A stretch of DNA of 64,000 nucleotides from CAYXAA01 sp964462985 (GCA_964462985.1 CAYXAA010000005.1:62001-126000), one strand, 5' to 3'. Counted from the stretch's first letter, positions 9,486 through 18,605 are shown. Translations and numbers: made by a program. Notes: generated by a model from the sequence alone, not told the origin.

Positions 9486-10484
9486 ATGACCGACCTGCCC
9501 CGAATGATGACTGCCGTCGTCGCCTCTGCACCGGGCGGCCCAGACGTTCTCCAAGTGGTGGAGCGTCCGGTGCCTGCACCGGGCAGCGGCGAAGTGGTGA
9601 TCAAGGTTGCGGCGGCCGGCGTTAACCGCCCCGATGTGCTGCAGCGTCAGGGTCATTACCCGCCGCCGCCGGGCGCCCCGGATGTGCTTGGCCTCGAGGT
9701 TGCAGGTTCGGTCGCGGCCGTCGGCGCCGGCGTCACGGGCATTGCGCCCGGAGATCCAGTGACCGCGCTCGTGGTTGGTGGCGGTTATGCGCAGTACTGC
9801 CTGGCCGCAGCGGGCTGCGTTCTGCCGGTACCGCGCGGCCTCTCCATGACGGAGGCGGCGGCGCTGCCGGAGACCTTCTTCACGGTTTGGTCAAATGTGT
9901 TCGATCGCGTTGGACTGAAAGCGGGTGAGCGCTTTCTTGTTCATGGCGGAACCTCGGGGATCGGCACCACCGCAATTCAACTGGCCAAGGCCTTCGGCGC
10001 GGAGGTGTTCACCACCGTGGGCTCGGATGCGAAGGCCGAAGCGGCCCGAGCACTTGGAGCGGATCGGGTGATCAACTACATCACGACCGACTTCGTCCAG
10101 GCGATCCTCGAAGCCACCGACAAGCGAGGGGTCGACGTCATCCTCGACATGGTGGGCGGCGATTACGTCGAGCGCAACTGGACGGTGGCGGCCGTGGAGG
10201 GCCGCATCTGCCAGATCGCCAACCTGAACGGTGCCGCCGAAAACGTGAACTTCAATCGGCTCATGGTGAAGCGGCTGGTTCATACTGGATCGACCCTCAG
10301 GCCGCGCGATCCGGCCTTCAAGGCCGCCATCGCACAGCGTCTGCGGGAGAAGGTCTGGCCGCTGATCGAACAGGGCCGGATCAAGCCGGTGATGGATTCA
10401 ACATTTCCGCTTGATCGGGCGGCAGAGGCGCATCGGCGCATGGAAAGCTCGGATCATATCGGCAAGATCGTGCTCACGCTCTGA
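9486..10484 (+). CDS. NAD(P)H-quinone oxidoreductase, PIG3 type (zinc-independent MDR family)
   Basis: A 332-residue medium-chain reductase that reduces quinones with NADPH. The N-terminal domain has the family lead MTAVVASAPGGPDVLQVVERP and GVNRPDVLQRQGHYPPPPG; the Rossmann part has VHGGTSGIGTTAIQLAKAFG near residue 150. Zinc-binding cysteine clusters of alcohol dehydrogenases are absent, as in PIG3/TP53I3 proteins. ATG at 9486 follows GAGGAGATCAC; the open frame upstream of it is not conserved-looking. The protein is most likely cytosolic and involved in detoxifying quinones. Confidence 0.92.
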   Translation: MTDLPRMMTAVVASAPGGPDVLQVVERPVPAPGSGEVVIKVAAAGVNRPDVLQRQGHYPPPPGAPDVLGLEVAGSVAAVGAGVTGIAPGDPVTALVVGGGYAQYCLAAAGCVLPVPRGLSMTEAAALPETFFTVWSNVFDRVGLKAGERFLVHGGTSGIGTTAIQLAKAFGAEVFTTVGSDAKAEAARALGADRVINYITTDFVQAILEATDKRGVDVILDMVGGDYVERNWTVAAVEGRICQIANLNGAAENVNFNRLMVKRLVHTGSTLRPRDPAFKAAIAQRLREKVWPLIEQGRIKPVMDSTFPLDRAAEAHRRMESSDHIGKIVLTL

Positions 10485-10639
10485 ATGGAAAAACGAAGGG
10501 AAGTGCGTGTTTGCTTTCAGCGCGGCAAGCGCGTATAACGCCCGCTACTTCCCTTCATCGTGATAGGACGTGGAGTTCCGTCCGACAGCTGCGGCAAGCG
10601 GTCTGTCAGACCGGCGGAGCAGACAGGAGGACTTTATCG

Positions 10640-11368
10640 ATGGCGAACACGCCGCTCATGCCAAAGGCGACCGCCGTCTGGCTCGTCGACAACACTTCGC
10701 TGAGCTTCGAGCAGATCGCGGCGTTCTGCAAACTTCATCCGCTCGAGGTCAAGGCGATCGCCGACGGTGACGCTGCGCAGGGTATCAAGGGCCTCGATCC
10801 GATCATGACCGGGCAGCTCTCGCGTGAAGAGATCGAGAAGGCCCAGAACGATCCGGACTACCGTCTGAAGATGCAGACTCCGAAGGTGCGGGTTCCGGAA
10901 ACCAAGCGCCGGGGTCCCCGTTACACACCGGTGTCGCGCCGCCAGGATAGACCGAACGCGATCCTTTGGCTGGTGCGCAATCATCCGGAACTGAAGGATG
11001 CCCAGATCATGCGCCTCGTCGGAACCACCAAGCCGACGATCGAGGCGATTCGGGACCGCACGCACTGGAATTCTGCCAGCCTGACGCCGGCCGATCCCGT
11101 TACCCTCGGACTCTGCAGCCAGATCGAGCTCGACATGGAGGTCGAGAAGGCCGCCAAGAATGCTCCGCCGCGCCGCCCCGAGGGAGAACCGGGTGCCGAG
11201 ACACTGCTGCCGGTCGACGAGACCACAAGCGAAGAGGCCATCGCCGCTGCCTTCTCTCGGCCTGCGCCGCAGCAGCCAGCCGAGGAGGAGATCGATGCCG
11301 ATGCGGTCTTCGCCAAGCTGAAGTCGCTGAAGCGTGCGGACGACGAGGACAACGAAGACGAAGATTGA
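10640..11368 (+). CDS. trcR: TrcR-like cell-cycle transcriptional regulator (DUF1013)
   Basis: A 242-residue protein of the DUF1013 family, starting MANTPLMPKATAVWLVDNTS. It has two helix-turn-helix-like halves: LSFEQIAAFCKLHPLEVKAI near residues 18-37 and LKDAQIMRLVGTTKPTIEAI near 119-138, joined by a basic linker. From memory, the Caulobacter homologue TrcR associates with RNA polymerase and acts in cell-cycle transcription; the function here is transferred by family. The C terminus is acidic and probably disordered (KRADDEDNEDED). ATG at 10640 follows AGGAGG with nine-base spacing. Confidence 0.85.
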   Translation: MANTPLMPKATAVWLVDNTSLSFEQIAAFCKLHPLEVKAIADGDAAQGIKGLDPIMTGQLSREEIEKAQNDPDYRLKMQTPKVRVPETKRRGPRYTPVSRRQDRPNAILWLVRNHPELKDAQIMRLVGTTKPTIEAIRDRTHWNSASLTPADPVTLGLCSQIELDMEVEKAAKNAPPRRPEGEPGAETLLPVDETTSEEAIAAAFSRPAPQQPAEEEIDADAVFAKLKSLKRADDEDNEDED

Positions 11369-11465
11369 TCGGGCCAGCGTACGGGAATCTGCAGATCGCC
11401 CGTTGCCCTTCGAGCCTGTGCGCCGGCTGGAAGACAATGACCGTCCCGGTGCAAACCGTCCGGCC

Positions 11466-12497
11466 TCAGCGCTCCGTCAGCTTGAGTTCGATGCGGCGGT
11501 TTCGCGCGAAGGCGTCAGGGCTGTCACCCTCTTCAAGTGGCTGATATTCGCCAAAGCCTGCGGCGACCAGGCGGGCCGGGGAGACGCCTTTTTCGATCAA
11601 GTAGCGCACCACCGAAATGGCGCGAGCAGCCGACAGTTCCCAGTTGTTGCGGAATCGTCCGGCACCGGAGAGCGGCCGGCTGTCGGTGTGGCCATCGACC
11701 CGCAGCACCCAGTTGATCTCAGGCGGAATCTGGCCTTCGAGCTCGATCAGTGCCGCAGCAAGCTTGTCCATCTCGGCCTGGCCTTCCGGATTGATTTGAT
11801 CCGACCCCGAAGGAAACAGCACTTCCGACTGAAACACGAAACGATCGCCGACGACGCGGATGTCTGAGCGCTGCGACAGGATCTCGCGCAGCCGGCCAAA
11901 GAAGTCGGAACGGTACCGGGACAGTTCTTGAACGCGCTGTGCGAGCGCGACATTGAGCCGCCGGCCGAGGTCGGCAATCTTGGCTTGGCTCTCCCTGTCG
12001 CGACTTTCAGAGGCTTCAAGCGCAGATTCGAGTGCGGCAATCTGGCGCCGAAGCGCAGAGATCTGCTGATTGAGCAGTTCGACCTGCGCAAGCGCTCGAT
12101 CGGAGATCTGACGCTGATCGTCGAGCTGGCTCTCCAATGCGGCCACCCGACCGCCCGCCTGAGAGGCCTGGTCGGAGGAGGATTCGAGCAGGCCGGCGAG
12201 CCGGTCGCGTTCCGCCGTCGCGTCGCTGAGATTTGCCCTCAGCGCGGCAATGGTATCCTCGAGGTCGCGGGAGCTGGCGCGCTCGAGTGCCAGGAGCTCC
12301 GTGAGCTCGCTGATCTGTGCGTTGAGCCGATTGAGCACCGTGTCGCGGCCGGAAAGCTGCTGGCTGAGGAAGAACTGCGCCAGCATGAAGATCGACAGCA
12401 GGAAGATGATGACGAGCAGCAGCGTCGCCATGGCGTCGACGAAGCCAGGCCAGTAATCGGTTCGGGCGATCCGGCGGCTGGCACGTGTCCCGGCCAT
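11466..12497 (-). CDS. MotB-like/OmpA-domain peptidoglycan-binding membrane protein
   Basis: A 343-residue inner-membrane protein anchored by one helix near residues 20-43, preceded by YWPGFVDAMATLL. The aspartate there matches the proton-carrying aspartate of MotB, TolR and ExbD. A long coiled coil (about 45-190) leads to a C-terminal OmpA-type peptidoglycan-binding domain with LRVDGHTDSRPL and RAISVVRYLIEKGVSPARL. The stop of the MotA-like gene directly abuts this ATG (TAG then ATG), so the two are co-translated. No flagellar genes lie nearby, so the pair is likely a separate proton-driven envelope motor of unknown role. Confidence 0.87.
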   Translation of the reverse strand: MAGTRASRRIARTDYWPGFVDAMATLLLVIIFLLSIFMLAQFFLSQQLSGRDTVLNRLNAQISELTELLALERASSRDLEDTIAALRANLSDATAERDRLAGLLESSSDQASQAGGRVAALESQLDDQRQISDRALAQVELLNQQISALRRQIAALESALEASESRDRESQAKIADLGRRLNVALAQRVQELSRYRSDFFGRLREILSQRSDIRVVGDRFVFQSEVLFPSGSDQINPEGQAEMDKLAAALIELEGQIPPEINWVLRVDGHTDSRPLSGAGRFRNNWELSAARAISVVRYLIEKGVSPARLVAAGFGEYQPLEEGDSPDAFARNRRIELKLTER

Positions 12498-13493
12498 CTA
12501 GTCCCTCGCTCGCTCGAAGGCTTCGGTCATGGTCTTCAACAGCACCTCGATCCGCTTCTGCTGTTCCGACTGCTCGTCGGCCCATTCGCGCATCATCTGT
12601 TGCTCGCTGCGTACGTGTTGCACCAACCCCTGGATGCCTTCGGCCAGGTTGGCCATGGCTGCGGAGGCCGCGCGGCTGCCGCCGCCGCCACTCTCCTGCA
12701 CGGACTTGCGCAGTTGTTCAATCGCGGTCTGGAGACCGCTGAGGTCAGCGTAGTCCGAACCGACGTCTTCTTCCGGCTCGACATGGGTCACGGTGGAGAG
12801 CCAGTCCTCCAGCTCGTTGTAGAACCGGTTCTGCGCCTGTCCCGACTGCAGATCGAGGAAGCCGAGGATCAGGGATCCGGTAAGACCGAACAGCGAGGTC
12901 GAGAATGCGGTGCCCATGCCGGACAGCGGCGCCTGGAGGCCGGCCTTTAGATCTTCGAAGATCACGTTGGCATCGCCGGCCCCGACGTTGAGCGACTGGA
13001 TCGTGGCGCCGACCGAGGCGACGGTCTGCGACAAGCCCCAAAAGGTTCCAAGCAGGCCGAGAAACACGAGGAGGCCGGTCAGGTAGCGAGCCATCTCGCG
13101 AGCCTCATCAAGGCGGGTGCCGATCGAGTCGAGAATCGAGCGCGTGACGGTCGGTGACAGGGTCATCTCCCCGACCTTGTTGCCCAGCAACGTCGACATT
13201 GGAGCAAGCAGCACCGGAGGTCGACGAACCTCGATACCGGGATCGCCAAGGCGGAAGCCGTTGACCCACGCGACTTCCGGGAACAGCCGGATCACCTGGC
13301 GGAAGGTCAGGAGCACGCCGATGAGGCCGACGCCGATGATGAGCCCGTTGAGGCCCGGATTGCTCATGAAGGTCGTGGCAAGATGGCGATAGAGAATGAG
13401 CGCGATCAGGGCGGTGATCACCAGGAAGATGATCATACGCAACAAATAGACCCAGGGGCTGGACAGGCTGTAGGGATCAAATGCTCGTGCCAT
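12498..13493 (-). CDS. MotA/TolQ/ExbB-like proton channel protein
   Basis: A 331-residue membrane protein. Two helices lie near residues 14-66 (LRMIIFLVITALIALILY and GLIIGVGLIGVLLTF). A long cytoplasmic part follows, and a second hydrophobic pair has the MotA/ExbB pattern LTGLLVFLGLLGTFWGLSQT and TAFSTSLFGLTGSLILGFL. The C terminus is a helical, glutamine-rich stretch (RSEQQMMREWADEQSEQQKR). ATG at 13491-13493 lacks a strong ribosome site; the frame extends upstream but with Arg-rich, unlikely sequence. It should form the stator ring around the downstream MotB-like partner. Confidence 0.86.
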   Translation of the reverse strand: MARAFDPYSLSSPWVYLLRMIIFLVITALIALILYRHLATTFMSNPGLNGLIIGVGLIGVLLTFRQVIRLFPEVAWVNGFRLGDPGIEVRRPPVLLAPMSTLLGNKVGEMTLSPTVTRSILDSIGTRLDEAREMARYLTGLLVFLGLLGTFWGLSQTVASVGATIQSLNVGAGDANVIFEDLKAGLQAPLSGMGTAFSTSLFGLTGSLILGFLDLQSGQAQNRFYNELEDWLSTVTHVEPEEDVGSDYADLSGLQTAIEQLRKSVQESGGGGSRAASAAMANLAEGIQGLVQHVRSEQQMMREWADEQSEQQKRIEVLLKTMTEAFERARD

Positions 13494-13591
13494 GGGCGGG
13501 CTGGGTTCCCGATTACGGTCGGTGTCTGTGATAGCGTGAATGTCCCCGTTCTGGAAACCGGAAATCCGTCCGTCCCTTACGGCGTCGGTCC

Positions 13592-14386
13592 TCAGCCGGC
13601 GGCCTTCTTCAGCAACTGGCGAAGCTGCGCCTGAATCTTTTCGTTGCCAGCCACGATCGAGGCGGTCTCGAACATCTTGTCCCCCCCGTCGATGTCGGTG
13701 ACGAAGCCTCCGGCCTCCCGAACCATCAGCAGTCCGGCCGCCATGTCCCAGGAATTCAGTCCGTGCTCCCAGAAACCGTCGAGGCGTCCCGCAGCCGTCC
13801 AGGCAAGATCGAGCGCTGCCGCACCGCAGCGCCGGATGCCGGCAACTTCCGCCATGACGTGACGCATTTCGGTCAGGCAGCGGCCGTGGTCGCCCCGGCC
13901 GAGGAACGGAATGCCGGTCCCGATCACGCAATCCGGCAGGGCCGTGCGGGCGGCGACGCGCAGCCGCCGGTCGTTAAGGAATGCCCCGCTGCCACGTTCG
14001 GCGGTGTAGAGCTCGTCCATGGCCGGATTGAAGATCACGCCGGCGACGATCTGGCCGTTTCGCTCCAGTGCGATGGAAACGGCGAAGATCGGGATGCCGT
14101 GCAGGAAATTGGTCGTGCCGTCCAGCGGATCGACGATCCAGCGATGCTGCGGGTCATCGCCGGCGATCACTCCGGATTCTTCCATGACAAGGCCATAGGA
14201 AGGGCGCGCCTTCTGTAACTCCTCGCGCACGATCTTCTCGGCACGATGGTCAGCGGCGGACACGAAGTCGCTCGGCCCCTTGCGTGAGACCTGCAGGTTC
14301 TCGACCTCTCCGAAGTCGCGGGCGAGGCTGCGTCCGGCTTTCATCGCGGCCTGGACCATCACGTTGAGGAGGGCGGAGCGCGCCAT
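13592..14386 (-). CDS. suhB: inositol monophosphatase family protein
   Basis: Mg-dependent phosphatase of 264 residues, hydrolysing inositol-1-phosphate or similar sugar phosphates; SuhB homologues can also act in rRNA antitermination. Metal-site motifs are EESG near residue 68, WIVDPLDGTTNFLHGIP near 80-96, and WDMAAGLLMVREAGG near 212. ATG at 14384-14386 (MARSALLNVMVQAAMKAGR) follows AGGTGATC; a GTG three codons earlier is the alternative start. It precedes the MotA/MotB-like pair on the same strand with a 98-base gap, so shared transcription is possible. Confidence 0.92.
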   Translation of the reverse strand: MARSALLNVMVQAAMKAGRSLARDFGEVENLQVSRKGPSDFVSAADHRAEKIVREELQKARPSYGLVMEESGVIAGDDPQHRWIVDPLDGTTNFLHGIPIFAVSIALERNGQIVAGVIFNPAMDELYTAERGSGAFLNDRRLRVAARTALPDCVIGTGIPFLGRGDHGRCLTEMRHVMAEVAGIRRCGAAALDLAWTAAGRLDGFWEHGLNSWDMAAGLLMVREAGGFVTDIDGGDKMFETASIVAGNEKIQAQLRQLLKKAAG

Positions 14387-14623
14387 TGCGATCACCTATC
14401 TTGCGATTGTTGTCGAGCGTTCCGATATAGCCCATCCTGAGCTGATCGGCCGTGGCATATCCGCGTCTTCCACCTTTGCCCTTATCCCGTCGTCATGTGC
14501 CGACTTTCCGGGTGGCTGCACGACAAGAGGTCTTTTTATGCGGTGGATCGCGTATCGGCACCGGCCCGCGACGTCGGGGCAGGGATCACCGGTCCAACGA
14601 GACGGCCGGATGCCTGTTTTCGC

Positions 14624-15187
14624 TCAGTCCGCCCGGCGGACGTATTCCACGGCTTCCGTGTCGACAACGATCTTTTCGCCAGCCGTGATGAACGGCGGAA
14701 CGAGCACCTTGACGCCGTTTTCAAGAACTGCCGGTTTGTAGGACGAAGACTGCGTCTGGCCTTTGACAACAGCGTCCGCTTCGACGATTTCGAGCGTGAC
14801 GAACTGAGGCAGGGTGATGCCGATCGGGCGCTCTTCGTGCAGCTCGACCGTCACCATCATGCCATCCTGAAGGAATGCGGCACGTTCTCCAACGAAATCA
14901 GCCTGGAGCTCCAGCTGCTCGTAGGTCTCCGTGTCCATGAAGATCAGCATGTCGTCCTGAGTATAGAGATACTGGAAGTCCTTCTGCTCGAGGCGGACAC
15001 GCTCGACCTTGTCCTCGGAGCGAAACCGCTCGTTGAGCTTGCGTCCATCGAGGAGGTTCTTCATCTCGACCTGCGCAAAGGCACCGCCCTTGCCGGGCTT
15101 CACGTGGTCAACCTTGACCACCGCCCACAGCGTGTCTTGATGCTGCAGCACGTTGCCGGGCTTGATTTCGTTACCGTTGATCTTCAT
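14624..15187 (-). CDS. efp: translation elongation factor P
   Basis: A 187-residue factor that relieves ribosome stalling at polyproline. It opens MKINGNEIKPGNVLQHQDTL. The tip loop carrying the modified lysine reads KPGKGGAF (Lys about residue 34), the type lysylated by EpmA. The C-terminal OB fold ends KIVVDTEAVEYVRRAD. The full length matches the family. ATG at 15185-15187. The TolA homologue in this window is very proline-rich and would be a natural client. Confidence 0.97.
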   Translation of the reverse strand: MKINGNEIKPGNVLQHQDTLWAVVKVDHVKPGKGGAFAQVEMKNLLDGRKLNERFRSEDKVERVRLEQKDFQYLYTQDDMLIFMDTETYEQLELQADFVGERAAFLQDGMMVTVELHEERPIGITLPQFVTLEIVEADAVVKGQTQSSSYKPAVLENGVKVLVPPFITAGEKIVVDTEAVEYVRRAD

Positions 15188-15392
15188 GGCTCGTCTTTGT
15201 TCGGGTCGTTTGGGGGCCTAGCGGCACGTCGGCGCGGCGTCACCGCAGTGCTCGCCGGCCGGCGTTGCCGTAATGCCGGAAGGTCGGAATGAGCGGCCCC
15301 AGCACTCTTGCACCCTGTGGCGCGCGGCCTGTCCATCATAAATCTGGCGGGCGATCAAGCAAAATCGCGGCACTTCCTCGGCAATGCACCCG

Positions 15393-16484
15393 TCAGGGCG
15401 ATTCCGCGGCGGGATCGGATGGCGTCGCGATAATCTGGCCGAAAGCTTGAGCCGCCTTCTGTGCAGCCAGGTTCTGCTCGTCGGTCAGCCCGGCGAGAAA
15501 GCCATCAAGCGTCAGGTCCGAAACGCCAAGACCACGAGCGATCAGATGCCATTTCGCTGCCTCGACAGGATCTAGCTCGCGGCCGCGGCCGTAGGCATAA
15601 ACCCGGGCAAGACGATTCATGGCGACGGGGTTGCCGCTGTTCGCCGCACGTTCGAACCAGTCCGCCGCCTCCGCCTCGTCGGGATCGACCCCGCGCCCCT
15701 GGAAGCGCAGGATACCGTAGTAGACCTGAGCCGGAATGAAGCCGCGCCGTGCCGCCCGGCCCATCCAGAAAGCGCCGCGGGCCTCGTCCCGCAGATCCGT
15801 TGATCCTTCCAGATATTGCAGGGCGAGGGTGTACTGAGCGTCGACGTCGCCAAGGTCCGCTGCCCGCTCCAGAAGGTCGCGGGTCTTAGCCGGATCGTAG
15901 GGTCGTCCATCGCCCGACTGATACAGGATCGCGAGGTTGTAGAGCGCCACAGGATCGTTAATCTCTGCGCCGATCTCGAAGAGTTCGGCCGCCCGCGCCT
16001 TGTCCTGAGGCACGCCGTCGCCGGTGAGCATCATCAAGCCGAGTCGAATGGCCGCCCTCTTGTCGCCGGCATTGGTCGCCAGGTCGTACCAGCTCGCCGC
16101 CGTTGCCTTGTCCTGCTTGATGCCGAGCCCGGTTTCGTAAAGAACGCCGACCAGGGTCTGGGCGGCGGCATCTCCAGCTTCGGCGCGGGGTGTCGCCAGC
16201 GCGAGGGCAGTTAGATACCACCCCCGTTGAAAGGCGCCGTAGGCATAGTCGACGGACTCACCCTCCGCCTGCAGCGGCAGCGGAGGACGAACATTCGCCG
16301 GCGAGGGCAGGAGCCTGTCCATTGCGTCAGCAGTCGCGGCCGAGTCCTGCTGCTCTGGGAGCGCAGGTGACGTCGCGGCCTCCGGTTCGGCAGTCGCCGG
16401 AGCCTGCTGTGCACCGGCCGGCGCGGCGATGCCGACGAGGACGACGGTGGTGAACGCATGTAGCACGATCGGGACCTGGAGCAT
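15393..16484 (-). CDS. Sel1-like repeat (TPR-type) exported protein
   Basis: A 363-residue protein with an N-terminal signal peptide (MLQVPIVLHAFTTVVLVGIA, cleavage likely after PAGA), a Pro/Ala-rich linker, and then six or seven Sel1 repeats of about 36 residues from residue 90. Examples are AAAQTLVGVLYETGLGIKQD, KRAAIRLGLMMLTGDGVPQD and AQVYYGILRFQGRGVDPDEA. Such proteins usually scaffold periplasmic or envelope complexes. Its ATG overlaps the stop of the upstream ThiE-like gene by one base (TAATG), so the two are translationally coupled. The exact function is unknown. Confidence 0.88.
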   Translation of the reverse strand: MLQVPIVLHAFTTVVLVGIAAPAGAQQAPATAEPEAATSPALPEQQDSAATADAMDRLLPSPANVRPPLPLQAEGESVDYAYGAFQRGWYLTALALATPRAEAGDAAAQTLVGVLYETGLGIKQDKATAASWYDLATNAGDKRAAIRLGLMMLTGDGVPQDKARAAELFEIGAEINDPVALYNLAILYQSGDGRPYDPAKTRDLLERAADLGDVDAQYTLALQYLEGSTDLRDEARGAFWMGRAARRGFIPAQVYYGILRFQGRGVDPDEAEAADWFERAANSGNPVAMNRLARVYAYGRGRELDPVEAAKWHLIARGLGVSDLTLDGFLAGLTDEQNLAAQKAAQAFGQIIATPSDPAAESP

Positions 16485-17125
16485 TAGTTCTCCGCGGTCG
16501 CGAGTTCGAATGTCATGAGCGTTTCATTCGCCGAACGGACAGCAGCCTCTGGGCCATCCGGATGATTCCAGATGGCACGGCGCAGCGCGACGAAGTCGGC
16601 ACCGGTCCGAGCCGTTGTGGCGAGTGAACCGATGTCCGAACCGCCGAATGCCACACAGGGGATCTCGAACAGCTCGGCCCACCATTCAGCAAGCGCGACG
16701 GTCTTGGGATGCGGTTCCGGATCTTCGGGAAAGTCGAGCCGGCCGAAGAACACGTAGTCGACGCCGGCTTCGGCAAGTTCCATTGCATCATGACGGCTCC
16801 GAATCGCCCCGGCGCCGACGATGCCAGTCGGTTTGAACGTTCCCAGGGCGAGCTTCAGGTCTTCAACCCCGGTATCAATATGGACGCCGTCGGCGCGAGA
16901 ACGGCCGGCCGTGCGAGTGTCGTTCTGGACCAGAACGGCGGTTCCGGCGGCCTGGGCGAGCGGGACCACACTGGCAACGAACTTCTGGAGGTCGCCGTCA
17001 CCGCGAGCGCCTGCTGTCAGCAGGAGGCACGCCACGTCGCCGCCGGCGAGTGCGCTTTCGAGTTGAGGCACGAAGCGTCCGGCTTCGGCATCGTCAGGAG
17101 CGATCAGGAACAGGCGCGGGTGCAA
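16484..17125 (-). CDS. ThiE-like protein (thiamine phosphate synthase superfamily, degenerate active site)
   Basis: A 213-residue TIM-barrel protein that would be named thiamine phosphate synthase by similarity. It keeps the ND pair (LVQNDTRTA), ADGVHID and the GVDYVFFG strand. The QxRxK strand is replaced by CLLLTAG, and the GSTH and TxTK phosphate/pyrophosphate sites are not recognisable. Catalysis of thiamine phosphate formation is therefore doubtful. The start is TTG at 17123-17125, with no better in-frame start and only a distant GGAG. It overlaps the Sel1 gene by one base and lies after fba on the same strand. Confidence 0.78.
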   Translation of the reverse strand: MHPRLFLIAPDDAEAGRFVPQLESALAGGDVACLLLTAGARGDGDLQKFVASVVPLAQAAGTAVLVQNDTRTAGRSRADGVHIDTGVEDLKLALGTFKPTGIVGAGAIRSRHDAMELAEAGVDYVFFGRLDFPEDPEPHPKTVALAEWWAELFEIPCVAFGGSDIGSLATTARTGADFVALRRAIWNHPDGPEAAVRSANETLMTFELATAEN

Positions 17126-17252
17126 GCGGCTCGGACTCCGTTGGCGGCGGTGACCGACGTCGGTTTCCGCCGGTCAACCTGTCATAGCGGCTGGCAGCGG
17201 TTTGTGCCAAGTGAAGACGGCGAAAGCGCGGCTACAAGCCCTGCCCGCACTG

Positions 17253-18317
17253 TCAGTCGATCTTGGGATCAAGCTCGCCGCTCTTGTAGCGTTTGGCCAT
17301 CTCGGGAAGCGGCAGCGGCTTAATCTTGCCCGCCTGCCCGGCCGTGCCAAACAGTTCGAGCCGCTCCTTGCAGAGCTTTGTCATCGCTTCCATGGCCGGC
17401 TTCAGGTATTTGCGCGGGTCGAACTCACCGGGGTGCTCGGCCAGGATCCTGCGGATCTGACCCGTCATTGCCATGCGATTGTCGGTGTCGATGTTGATCT
17501 TACGCACGCCGTTCTTGATACCGCGCTGGATCTCCTCAACTGGCACGCCCCAGGTCTGGGGCATCTTGCCACCGTACTTGTTGATGATGTCCTGAAGATC
17601 CTGCGGTACGGACGAGGAGCCGTGCATGACGAGATGGGTATCAGGCAGGCGGCGGTGGATTTCCTCGATCACGTGCATGGCGAGGATGTCGCCGTCCGGC
17701 TTGCGGGTGAACTTGTAGGCGCCGTGCGAGGTGCCCATCGCGATTGCCAGCGCGTCGACCTTGGTTTCCTTGACAAACTTCACCGCCTCGTCCGGGTTGG
17801 TGAGCAGTTGGTCGTGGCTGAGCGTGCCCTCGGCGCCGTGACCGTCCTCCTTGTCGCCCTTCCCGGTCTCGAGGCTGCCGAGAACGCCGAGTTCGCCCTC
17901 GACGGAAATGCCGCCGAGGTGAGCCATTTCGACCACCCTCTTGGTGACTGAGACGTTGTAGGTCCAGTCTGCAGGTGTCTTGCCGTCTGCCATCAGCGAG
18001 CCATCCATCATCACCGAGGTGAATCCGGCCTGGATGGCAGTCATGCAAGTCGCCGGTTCATTGCCATGGTCGAGGTGAACGCAGACCGGGATGTGCGGAT
18101 AGATTTCTGTCACCGCGTCCATCATGTGCCGCAGCATGACGTCGTGCGCATAGGCGCGGGCGCCCCGGCTCGCCTGGATTATGACGGGGGCGTCGACCGC
18201 GTCTGCGGCCGCCATGATGGCGAGCGCCTGTTCCATATTGTTGATGTTGAAGGCGGGAACCCCGTAGTCGTTCTCAGCGGCATGGTCGAGCAACTGGCGG
18301 AGGGTAATTCGGGCCAT
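17253..18317 (-). CDS. fba: class II fructose-bisphosphate aldolase (Calvin-cycle subtype)
   Basis: Zinc-dependent aldolase, 354 residues, interconverting fructose 1,6-bisphosphate with dihydroxyacetone phosphate and glyceraldehyde 3-phosphate. Metal and substrate motifs are VCVHLDHGNEPATC near residue 80, AMGTSHGAYKF near 200, VMHGSSSVPQ near 235 and INIDTDNRMAMTG near 280. The length and the insert GVLGSLETGKGDKEDGHGAE fit the CbbA/Fba Calvin subtype. ATG at 18315-18317 follows AAGGAGATCAGG. A terminator separates it from pgk, so it probably has its own promoter in the 236 bases upstream. Confidence 0.96.
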   Translation of the reverse strand: MARITLRQLLDHAAENDYGVPAFNINNMEQALAIMAAADAVDAPVIIQASRGARAYAHDVMLRHMMDAVTEIYPHIPVCVHLDHGNEPATCMTAIQAGFTSVMMDGSLMADGKTPADWTYNVSVTKRVVEMAHLGGISVEGELGVLGSLETGKGDKEDGHGAEGTLSHDQLLTNPDEAVKFVKETKVDALAIAMGTSHGAYKFTRKPDGDILAMHVIEEIHRRLPDTHLVMHGSSSVPQDLQDIINKYGGKMPQTWGVPVEEIQRGIKNGVRKINIDTDNRMAMTGQIRRILAEHPGEFDPRKYLKPAMEAMTKLCKERLELFGTAGQAGKIKPLPLPEMAKRYKSGELDPKID

Positions 18318-18553
18318 CCTGATCTCCTTAGTGCGAGCGGCACGTCACATTCTCGGCGGTGTCGGGGTCGGTTCGCCCGGTGCTCGGATCGGCCGAGCGC
18401 ACCGCCTTCCTTCATCCCGACATTGGCCGCCGGTTACGGGTCGGCCGCTGCGTGTCTAGCGCGTCTCGAGCCGTGTGAAAATCGTTGGACCGGCCGAAAA
18501 CGCTTACGCTGGAATAGTTTGGCAAACGAAATAATAGGCTCGGAGTTGCGTCC

Positions 18554-18584
18554 AAAAAAAGACGCCGCGCCGATCCGCGACGTC
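18554..18584 (-). terminator. rho-independent terminator after pgk
   Basis: On the minus strand a nine-base stem (18561-18569 with 18576-18584, one C-A mismatch) ends in seven T. It lies 22 bases beyond the pgk stop and would separate tkt-gap-pgk from fba. Confidence 0.8.
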
Positions 18585-18605
18585 CTGTTGACCTGATTTT
18601 ATTTC

